DNA from: Sterolibacterium sp052034445
Lineage (GTDB): Bacteria > Pseudomonadota > Gammaproteobacteria > Burkholderiales > Rhodocyclaceae
Assembly (NCBI GenBank): GCA_052034445.1
Contig: JBPOIN010000102.1
Span: 1 to 27,994, forward strand
Length of the DNA stretch: 27,994 nt
Direction of reading: 5' to 3'
The notes below the pieces were generated by a model. The model made no database searches, was not told where the DNA came from, and worked only from the letters and a program-made list of their open reading frames with translations. The position numbers and the translations under genes are program-made. Position 1 is the first letter of the stretch. The number at the start of each line of letters is the position of its first letter. Below are positions 22,241-27,994 of the stretch, one piece after another.

Positions 22241-22576
22241 TAGAAAGCACAGGGGTAAAAACGGGTGAAAACCGCGGCTGGAGGCCGGCCGCACAGGGTT
22301 GGACGCCGCGCGGGATGAATGTATGGATCTTCTTATGCGAGATGGCTGCCAGTTTTTGCCTTACCGCCTCGGCAACCATTGCCAGCACTGCGAGTTGCGA
22401 TTGAAAATTTTGAACGGTCAAATATTTTTTGACGAAACGCTCTGGCAGCAATGTTTGCGGGTTGGTCGGGTGGATAAGCGATATGTGTTTGGCATTGAGT
22501 GTTGTTTTTTTGCGCTCCACCTCGCGGGGAAGGCAACTCGCTGCTTAACGGTAGCGCCCGACCAATCTTCAGGCGT
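22241..22576. other. Non-coding AT-richer stretch upstream of the liv promoter
   Basis: About 335 bp without a supportable gene. It is visibly lower in GC than its surroundings. It contains an inverted repeat GTCAAA (22417-22422)/TTTGAC (22428-22433) around TATTT, and GAAAATTTTGAA just beside it, which could be a regulator site for the liv operon or a UP-like element. Open frames crossing it on either strand lack protein-like composition. Confidence 0.4.
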
Positions 22577-22603
22577 AAAAAAACCAGCCCGCAGGCTGGT
22601 TTT
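22577..22603 (-). terminator. Rho-independent terminator of the cytochrome c gene
   Basis: AAAACCAGCC (22580-22589) pairs perfectly over 10 bp with GGCTGGTTTT (22594-22603) around the loop CGCA. Read on the minus strand it follows the cytochrome stop by 15 bp and ends in a run of seven T (22583-22577). Its symmetry would also allow action on the plus strand. Confidence 0.88.
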
Positions 22604-22618
22604 TGATGTGCGGCGGAA

Positions 22619-22960
22619 TTACTTGGCGCCGGCGAGAATCCACTTGACCAGGGTCTTGATGTCCTCGTCCTTGACGGCGGCGTTGGCCGGCATCGGCATG
22701 CCGAGCTTCCAGACTTCGCCGCCCGTGGCAGCGGTGCCCTTCTTGACGCGGTCGAACAGCTTGGCTTCGGCGCCCTTGTCGGCGGCGTATTTCTTGGCGA
22801 CGTCCTTGAGCGCCGGGCCGATGACCTTCTTGTCGACGGCGTGGCAGGACATGCAGTTGCTCTTCTTGGCCAGGGCGAGTTCGGCGCTGTCGGCGGCGAA
22901 GGCCGGGGCGGCGGAGAGGGCGATGGTGGCAAGCAGCGCGGAGATGGCGATGGTTTTCAT
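22619..22960 (-). CDS. Class I c-type cytochrome, c551/c552-like, periplasmic
   Basis: 113 aa, ATG 22960 with GAGGAATCC upstream. Signal peptide 1-22 (APAFA/AD). Heme site CMSCH (Cys36, Cys39, His40), IGPALKDVA with the conserved Pro after the heme, and MPMPAN, where Met90 is the likely sixth ligand. Size and the C-terminal helix DIKTLVKWILAG match soluble cytochromes c551/c552, which carry electrons to terminal oxidases or nitrite reductase. Monocistronic: own promoter and own terminator. Confidence 0.93.
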   Translation of the reverse strand: MKTIAISALLATIALSAAPAFAADSAELALAKKSNCMSCHAVDKKVIGPALKDVAKKYAADKGAEAKLFDRVKKGTAATGGEVWKLGMPMPANAAVKDEDIKTLVKWILAGAK

Positions 22961-23014
22961 GGATTCCTCGATGGGTTGGTTGATGTTGCTGAGCTCACGG
23001 TGAAAAACCTGTTG

Positions 23015-23043
23015 ATTTTACTGCAAAGCCGATGGGTTGAGAA
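23015..23043 (-). promoter_or_regulatory. Sigma70-like promoter for the cytochrome c gene
   Basis: On the minus strand TTCTCA (23043-23038, 4 of 6 to consensus), a 17-bp spacer and TAAAAT (23020-23015, 5 of 6). It lies about 55 bp before the cytochrome ATG and inside the gap after selO. Confidence 0.5.
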
Positions 23044-23132
23044 TTTGCACAGCGGTGGGCGCCGGGCGAGCGGGGCAAGCAAATAACGCCGCAGCCGATC
23101 CGGACGTTGACCCGAATTTTGATCTGACCGCC

Positions 23133-24650
23133 TCATGTGCCGCAAAAAGTACGGTAATTCGTTGTAAACGCAGCGGGAGCCGGTGCGGCGAAACGGGCAA
23201 GCTGCGGGTCTTCTGCATACGGTTGGTGCAGGGCATCCAGCAGTTGCTCGAAAGGCGCCAGGTTGTCGTCGGCGGAGGCGGCGGCCAGCGCTTCCTCGAC
23301 GCGCTGGTTGCGCGGAATCAGCCAGGGGTTGACGGTGCGCATGGCTTGCGCGCGCACCGACGCGGCGTCGCCCGGCGCGCTGGCGGCGCAAACGACATCC
23401 TCGGCAGTGCAGCGCGCCTGCCAGCGCGCGAGCCAGGCATCAAGGGTGGAGCGCGCGGCCTGGTCGGCAAACAGCGTGCGCAAGGGTGCGTGCCGCCCTT
23501 CTGCGGCATCTGCCAGGTGTCTCCAGGCCAGCGTGAAATCGACCGTATTGACCTGCAGCAGGGCCAGCCAATCCCCGGTCAGCCCGGTATCAATGCGCTC
23601 GCCATCCGCGACCTGGCCGCGCAGCCCGAGCTTGGCGCGCATGACGGCCAGCCAGTGCTGCTGGTAGAGCGCGGGAAAGGCATCGATGACTTCGGTCGCC
23701 AGGGCGATGGCCTGTGGCTCGGCGTCGGCGAGCAGCGGCAGCAGGGTGCCGGCCAGACGGGCCAGGTTCCAGCGTGCGATGGCGGGCTGATTGGCATACG
23801 CATAGCGGCCGTGTTCATCGATCGAACTGAAGACTGTCCCGGGGTGGTAGGCCTCCATGAAGGCGCACGGGCCGTAGTCGATGGTTTCGCCGGCAATGCT
23901 CATGTTGTCGGTGTTCATGACGCCGTGAATGAAGCCCACGCCCATCCATTGCGCGATCAGCGCGGCCTGCCGTGCGCTGACGGCGCGCAGGAACTCCAGA
24001 TAGCGCGCCGGGGAATCCAGCAGCGCCGGGTCGTGGCGCGCGATGGTGTAGTCGGCCAGCTGTTGCACGCGATCGTAGTCGCCGCGCGCGGCGAACAGCT
24101 CGAAGGTGCCGACGCGGACATGGCTGGCGGCCACGCGGGTCAATACCGCGCCCGGCAATGCTTGCTGGCGATACACCGTGTCGCCGGTGCCGACCACCGC
24201 CAGGGCGCGCGTGGTCGGAATGCCCAGCGCATGCATGGCTTCGCCGATCAAGACTTCGCGCAGCATCGGGCCGACGGCGGCCTTGCCATCGCCATCGCGC
24301 GAGAACGGCGTGCGGCCCGATCCCTTGAAGGCCAGATCGCGGCGGCGGCCGTGGCGATCGATGAGCTCGCCGATCAGCAAGGCCCGGCCGTCGCCGAGTT
24401 GCCCTGAAAAACGGCCAAACTGATGGCCGGCGTAGGCTTGCGCAATCGGTGTGGCGTTGGCAGGCAAGCGGTTGCCGGAGAAAATCGCCGCCCGGGCCGG
24501 CGCATCGCAGGTCGCCAAATCCAGACCGAGCTCCTGCGCCAGCCCGTGATTCATGAACAGCAGGCGTGGCTGCGGCGCCGGCTCCGGTGCGCATGGTGCA
24601 TAAAAACCCTGGAGCTCGTGGGCATAACTATTGTCGAAGGCAAAGCGCAT
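23133..24650 (-). CDS. selO: SelO (YdiU) pseudokinase protein AMPylase
   Basis: 505 aa from ATG 24650, chosen because FDNSY at residues 5-9 is the conserved family start; a long in-frame extension upstream is a shadow of the divergent gene. SelO transfers AMP from ATP to hydroxyl side chains of proteins involved in redox homeostasis. Visible are the nucleotide-binding YAGHQFG (73-79), GQLGDGRA, Lys109 in FKGSGRTPFSR, and HGVMNTDN with Asp248 and Asp258, spaced ten apart as are E. coli Asp252 and Asp262. The C-terminus YRTFCGT keeps the Cys that is selenocysteine in animal SelO and can form a regulatory disulfide. Complete and ordinary; divergent from the secretin-like gene. Confidence 0.95.
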   Translation of the reverse strand: MRFAFDNSYAHELQGFYAPCAPEPAPQPRLLFMNHGLAQELGLDLATCDAPARAAIFSGNRLPANATPIAQAYAGHQFGRFSGQLGDGRALLIGELIDRHGRRRDLAFKGSGRTPFSRDGDGKAAVGPMLREVLIGEAMHALGIPTTRALAVVGTGDTVYRQQALPGAVLTRVAASHVRVGTFELFAARGDYDRVQQLADYTIARHDPALLDSPARYLEFLRAVSARQAALIAQWMGVGFIHGVMNTDNMSIAGETIDYGPCAFMEAYHPGTVFSSIDEHGRYAYANQPAIARWNLARLAGTLLPLLADAEPQAIALATEVIDAFPALYQQHWLAVMRAKLGLRGQVADGERIDTGLTGDWLALLQVNTVDFTLAWRHLADAAEGRHAPLRTLFADQAARSTLDAWLARWQARCTAEDVVCAASAPGDAASVRAQAMRTVNPWLIPRNQRVEEALAAASADDNLAPFEQLLDALHQPYAEDPQLARFAAPAPAAFTTNYRTFCGT

Positions 24651-24788
24651 GGCAGGAGCGTCGGGGTGGGGGTGAGGGGCATTTTGCCATAAAAGCATAG
24701 TAATTTTGTCGGGTATTGGCTTTGTCTGGATCAGGGGCTTGCTGAATCGTGGCAAACTGGTCGGATCGCTTTCCTTCTGGAGTCGTTC

Positions 24789-25586
24789 ATGCGCCATCTG
24801 CTGCTGTACCTGCTGTTGCTGTTCGCTGCCTGCGTGCAGGCCCAGCAGGAGGTGACGATCATTCCGTTGCACCATCGCAGCGTCGAGCAGATTCTGCCGG
24901 CGCTGGAGCCGCTCGTCGAATCGGGCGGTTCGCTGTCGGGCATGCACGACCAGTTGTTCATCCGCACCACGCCGCGCAATCTGGAGCAGTTGCGGCGCGT
25001 GCTGACGGCGCTGGATGTGCCGGCCAGACGGCTCGCCATTCAGGTCAGCCTGGCGCGTGCGGGGGATGAGACCCAGCGCGGTGGCCGGGCGGATGGTCAG
25101 CTGGTGATCGGCAATGGCGCGCGCGCCAGCGTGAATGCGCGCTTCCGCGAGCAGCAAACGACGCGCAGCAGCAGCGCGCAGCTCATGGTGCAGACCATCG
25201 AGGGCGGCCGCGCCTGGATTCAGGTCGGTACGGCGCTGCCGCTTGCCATGCGCCAGATCACGCGTGGGCCGCGCGGCGTGGTGGTCAGCGAGAGTGTGGT
25301 GTATCGCGATATCGGCCAGGGGTTTTATGCCCGGCCGCGTCTGCATGGCGATCAGGTGACCCTGGACATCAGCCTGCAGGATGACGAGTTTCGCTCAGGC
25401 CCGGAGACCGGGCGCGTGAATGTCGAACGTCTTGCCAGCAGCGTCACGGGACGTCTGGGTGAATGGATCGAACTCGGTGGCGTGAGCCGGCAGGAGCAGA
25501 GCCGCGAAAGCATGCTGCTGGGCGGTTCGGGCAGCACGCAGGGCGAACAGCGTGCGTTGTGGCTCAGGGTCGAGGAAGTTCGCTAG
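24789..25586 (+). CDS. Short secretin-domain protein, exported
   Basis: 265 aa, ATG 24789 with CTGGAG upstream. N-terminal signal MRHLLLYLLLLFAACVQA, cut near residue 18; FAAC resembles but does not cleanly fit a lipobox. Residues about 20-80 (IIPLHHRSVEQILPALEPLV, DQLFIRTTPRNLEQLRRVLTALD) form one secretin N-type ring-building domain. Residues about 125-265 resemble a secretin C-domain fragment (AWIQVGTALPL, YRDIGQGFYARPRLHGDQVTLDISL, GEWIELGGV). It is much shorter than a pilus or type II secretin (usually over 500 aa) and has no pilus or secretion genes around it. It could be an accessory protein or relic. Not a known named gene to me. Confidence 0.75.
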   Translation: MRHLLLYLLLLFAACVQAQQEVTIIPLHHRSVEQILPALEPLVESGGSLSGMHDQLFIRTTPRNLEQLRRVLTALDVPARRLAIQVSLARAGDETQRGGRADGQLVIGNGARASVNARFREQQTTRSSSAQLMVQTIEGGRAWIQVGTALPLAMRQITRGPRGVVVSESVVYRDIGQGFYARPRLHGDQVTLDISLQDDEFRSGPETGRVNVERLASSVTGRLGEWIELGGVSRQEQSRESMLLGGSGSTQGEQRALWLRVEEVR

Positions 25587-25588
25587 CG

Positions 25589-25633
25589 GCGCCAGCGTGC
25601 GCCGGCCGCTGAACGCGGCGGCAGCACTGGCGC
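25589..25633. terminator. Inverted repeat between convergent genes
   Basis: GCGCCAG (25589-25595) and CTGGCGC (25627-25633) flank a GC-rich 31-nt loop that can itself fold (GCCGGCCGC...GCGGCGGC). It fills the 51-bp gap between the secretin-like stop and the tolC stop, where a bidirectional terminator would be expected. No T-run. Confidence 0.4.
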
Positions 25634-25637
25634 GCGC

Positions 25638-26966
25638 TTATTCGAGCATGCCGTTGATGGCGGCGACATCTTCCTGATTCAGCGAACCGGCCGTGGCCTT
25701 GAGGCGCAATTGGGCTGACAGCGTTTCAAGACGCGCCTTGGCAAGATCGCGGCGGGTTGAGAACAGCTGCTGCTGGGCATTCAGCACGTCGATGTTGATG
25801 CGCTCACCGACTTCATAACCGAGCTTGTTCGAATCCAGCGAGGATTGCGATGACGTCACGGCCTGTTCGAGCGCGCGGATCTGCGCCAGCCCCGAGGTCA
25901 CGCCCAGATAGGCCTGACGCGCGGCCAGCGCGGCGCTGCGGCGCGCGTTGCCGAGTTCGGCTTCGGCCTTGTCGCGCAGCGCGAGGGCTTCGCGGTCGCG
26001 CGAAACCGTCAGGCCACCCGTGAAGATCGGAATCGTCAGCTGTACGCCAATCGTGCTGGCCTTGGTGTCGGTCCCACTGTAGAGCGGCGGAATCAGGCTG
26101 TTGCCGGTTGAACTGCTGGCGCGCGAAGCCACCAGATCCAGTGTCGGCAGATGGCCGGCGCGCTGCTTTTCCTGTTCGCGTGTGGCGATCTCAACATTGG
26201 TCCGACCGATCTGGACATTCAGATTGTCCTTCTCGGCCGAGTCGGCCCACTTGCTCGCATCGTCAGGTTGCGGCTGGCCGATTTTCACATCGCCCTTCAG
26301 GCGCCGGAGCTCGCCAGGATCCTTGCCGATCAGAATCGAGAGACTCTGGCGCTTGACCAGCAGATCGTTCTCGGCGGCAATCTCCTGCGCCGTGGTCAGA
26401 TCAAAACGCGCCTGGGCTTCGTGCGTGTCGGTGATGGTCGCGCTGCCGACGTCGAAATTGCGTTTCGCGGCGCCGAGCTGTTCGGCAATCGCCTTCTTTT
26501 GCGCCTGCGCAGTGACGAGATTTTCCTGCGCCAGCAGCACGTCGAAATACGCCTGCGTGACGCGCAGGATCATGTCCTGCTTGGCGAGATCGTATTGCTT
26601 TTCGGCAATCATGGTCGCCAGTTCGGCCTGCTGATAGGTGCTCCAGTTCTGCCAGCGGAACAGCGGCTGGGTCAGCGTCAGTGTCCAGCTGTTGGTGTTG
26701 TACTTGGCCTGCGTATCCATGGCCGGCGAACTGCGCAGGTGGAAATCGACATCGTTCCAGGTCGAACTGGCCTGCAGGTTCACCATCGGCAACAAGCCAG
26801 CCAGGCCCTGCGGCAGTTTTTCGAGACCCGCATCGCGCGAGGCGCGGGCGATCGCATACTGGGCGTCGTGATCGCTGGCGTCGCGATAGACGCTCAGCAG
26901 GTCGGCGGCATGCGCGGCTCCAGCCGCAAACACGCTCGCCAACAGCAACGGAATCATTCTTTTCAT
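25638..26966 (-). CDS. tolC: TolC family outer membrane protein, copy 2
   Basis: 442 aa from ATG 26966, which starts a normal signal peptide MKRMIPLLLASVFAAGAAHA/AD; GAGGGGG is 11 nt upstream, and in-frame GTG 26969 would give better spacing. Same architecture and motifs as copy 1 (TQPLFRWQNW, RVTQAYFDVLLA, FDVGSATITDTHEAQ, YEVGERINIDVLNAQQ). By eye well over half of the residues are identical to copy 1. It follows rhodanese and a Pcm-like gene, the conserved betaproteobacterial order, so this is probably the ancestral tolC for general efflux and type I secretion. The waaA gene I would expect next is not present; a convergent secretin-like gene is there instead. Confidence 0.94.
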   Translation of the reverse strand: MKRMIPLLLASVFAAGAAHAADLLSVYRDASDHDAQYAIARASRDAGLEKLPQGLAGLLPMVNLQASSTWNDVDFHLRSSPAMDTQAKYNTNSWTLTLTQPLFRWQNWSTYQQAELATMIAEKQYDLAKQDMILRVTQAYFDVLLAQENLVTAQAQKKAIAEQLGAAKRNFDVGSATITDTHEAQARFDLTTAQEIAAENDLLVKRQSLSILIGKDPGELRRLKGDVKIGQPQPDDASKWADSAEKDNLNVQIGRTNVEIATREQEKQRAGHLPTLDLVASRASSSTGNSLIPPLYSGTDTKASTIGVQLTIPIFTGGLTVSRDREALALRDKAEAELGNARRSAALAARQAYLGVTSGLAQIRALEQAVTSSQSSLDSNKLGYEVGERINIDVLNAQQQLFSTRRDLAKARLETLSAQLRLKATAGSLNQEDVAAINGMLE

Positions 26967-27014
26967 CACGGACACAACCCCCTCGATCTGCAATCGCTTT
27001 TCTGCGATGTGACT

Positions 27015-27338
27015 TTAATACCTGGGCATGGCGGGATCGACCTGTTGCGCCCAGGCGGCAACCCCTCCATGCAGATTGATGATGCGCGAAAAACCCTGCT
27101 GCTCAAGAAACAGACCGGCCTGAAAACTGCGCGCGCCATGATGGCAGACCATGACGATATCGGCTTCCTTGTCGAGCGTCATCCAGCGCGCCGGGAGGCT
27201 GTTCAACGGCATCGCAGTCGAACCCGCGATGTGACAAACATCGAACTCCCAGGGCTCGCGCACGTCGATCAGCTGCGGCCGAGTCCGCGCGGCATCCCGG
27301 AGCCAGGCATCGAGCTGTTGCGCGCTGATCTGCTGCAT
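27015..27338 (-). CDS. Single-domain rhodanese-like sulfurtransferase
   Basis: 107 aa, ATG 27338. One rhodanese domain: LIDVREPWEF (23-32), HIAGSTAMPL, and the active-site loop CHHGARS with Cys65. The six-residue loop fits a sulfur-transferase rather than a Cdc25-type phosphatase. No signal peptide, so cytoplasmic. It is 15 bp after the methyltransferase gene and 48 bp before tolC, in a conserved cluster whose functional logic is unknown. Confidence 0.92.
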   Translation of the reverse strand: MQQISAQQLDAWLRDAARTRPQLIDVREPWEFDVCHIAGSTAMPLNSLPARWMTLDKEADIVMVCHHGARSFQAGLFLEQQGFSRIINLHGGVAAWAQQVDPAMPRY

Positions 27339-27353
27339 GACCGCGGCTGAAAA

Positions 27354-27994
27354 TCAGAAACTGAAGCGTGCAGGCTGCGGCGCATCACGCAGGGCGGGCA
27401 CCTGGGTTTCGAACAGGGCCTTGCTCTCGTAAGTGCTTTCACCGGTGCGTGTCACGAATACGGCCTCCATGACCGGCGCTGCGCCGACGAAGGCGAACAG
27501 GCGGCCGCCGATCTTGAGCTGGGCCAGCAACGCCTGCGGCAATACTGGCAGTGCGCCAGACACCATGATCACATCGTAAGGCGCCTGGGCGATCCAGCCG
27601 CCGGCGCCGTTGCCAGTCACCACGCTGACATTGTTGGCGCCCTGACGCTGCAGGTTGTCGCGCGCCATCTCGGCCAGCGCCGGCTCGATTTCGACGGACC
27701 ACACATGCGCCGCATGCACAGCCAGCAGTGCCGCCATGTAACCCGAACCCGTGCCGATTTCGAGCACTTTCTCGGACTGACGCACATGCAGATGATGCAG
27801 CGCGTAGGCTTCATGTTGCGGCATCAGCATGCTGGCCCCATGGCCGAGCGGAATTTCGGTCTGCGCCAGCGCCAGCGCGCGGTAGGCCGGTGGCACGAAG
27901 TCTTCGCGCTTCACGATGTACAGCAGATCCAGCGCATCCTCGCTGAGCACCTGGCAGGTGCGGATCTGCTGTTCCACCATATTGAAGCGGGCTT
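27354..27994 (-). CDS. Protein-L-isoaspartate O-methyltransferase family protein, 5' end outside the window
   Basis: The frame stays open to the right edge: the codons before Met 27980 read ARFN, the usual family lead-in to MVEQQIR, so the true start is beyond base 27994. About 212 residues are visible. SAM-binding motif I is VLEIGTGSGYMAALL, followed by VEIEPALAEMA and DVIMVSGALP. In canonical Pcm the last stretch reads IIVTAA, so the catalytic-side residues differ. It belongs to the Pcm-like group that precedes rhodanese and tolC in betaproteobacteria, and isoaspartate repair is not assured. First gene of the pcm-rhodanese-tolC run. Confidence 0.9.
   Translation of the reverse strand, partial: ARFNMVEQQIRTCQVLSEDALDLLYIVKREDFVPPAYRALALAQTEIPLGHGASMLMPQHEAYALHHLHVRQSEKVLEIGTGSGYMAALLAVHAAHVWSVEIEPALAEMARDNLQRQGANNVSVVTGNGAGGWIAQAPYDVIMVSGALPVLPQALLAQLKIGGRLFAFVGAAPVMEAVFVTRTGESTYESKALFETQVPALRDAPQPARFSF

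Noticed and set aside
22299..23003. A 234-codon plus-strand open frame across the liv-cytochrome gap
   Set aside because: It runs over the terminator and antisense to the cytochrome c gene, with no motif or ribosome site.
24651..25346. An N-terminal extension of SelO of about 230 residues
   Set aside because: The extension is antisense to the secretin-like gene, unlike any SelO, and the conserved family start FDNSY directly follows Met 24650.
14713..26966. A composite transposon bounded by the inverted tolC copies
   Set aside because: No transposase, terminal repeats or target duplications were seen, and the copies are diverged genes rather than insertion sequences.

Overview
The window is about 28 kb of high-GC bacterial DNA with dense coding on both strands. 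It most resembles a betaproteobacterium. The right-edge order (isoaspartyl methyltransferase-like gene, rhodanese, tolC) is a familiar betaproteobacterial arrangement, and the catabolic genes recall denitrifying or aerobic degraders of alicyclic, terpenoid or steroid compounds (Sterolibacterium/Denitratisoma-type, Rhodocyclales and relatives). That placement is inference; the window contains no rRNA, tRNA or other taxonomic marker.

Region 1 (1-4387, + strand) is an acyl-CoA catabolic operon. It holds a CaiB-type CoA-transferase (5' end outside the window), a MenB/BadI-like crotonase with an altered active-site loop, a thiolase-like protein without the nucleophilic cysteine, its usual DUF35 zinc-ribbon partner, and a crotonase with both catalytic glutamates. 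Together they suggest CoA activation, hydration and C-C or ring cleavage of a cyclic or branched acid.

Region 2 (4565-8139, + strand) is a cofactor F420 module inside that catabolic context: an F420:NADP oxidoreductase (Fno), a small DUF3147-like membrane protein and a fused CofG-CofH FO synthase (FbiC). Region 3 (8197-14598, + strand) holds redox and decarboxylase-type enzymes: an SDR lacking the catalytic tyrosine, an FAD dehydrogenase whose active-site residues match 3-ketosteroid delta4-(5alpha)-dehydrogenase, an amidohydrolase-2 protein with decarboxylase-type metal ligands, and three further SDRs, two of them a tandem paralogous pair. A 269-bp leader with two palindromes and a terminator-like hairpin precedes the amidohydrolase. 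Region 3 ends with a tolC gene (14713-16050).

Region 4 (16074-22173, - strand) has two small secreted proteins and a complete branched-chain-amino-acid-type ABC importer in the order livK-livH-livM-livG-livF. It has a good sigma70 promoter and is a plausible uptake system for the organic acid degraded by regions 1-3. Region 5 (22619-27994) is mostly housekeeping: cytochrome c, SelO pseudokinase AMPylase, a short secretin-domain protein (+), then a second tolC, rhodanese and a Pcm-like methyltransferase (-). The two tolC paralogues face each other about 9.6 kb apart. No transcription factor, transposase, CRISPR array or RNA gene was recognised. The most interesting feature is F420 production and reduction embedded in a catabolic cluster whose enzymes carry several non-canonical active sites.
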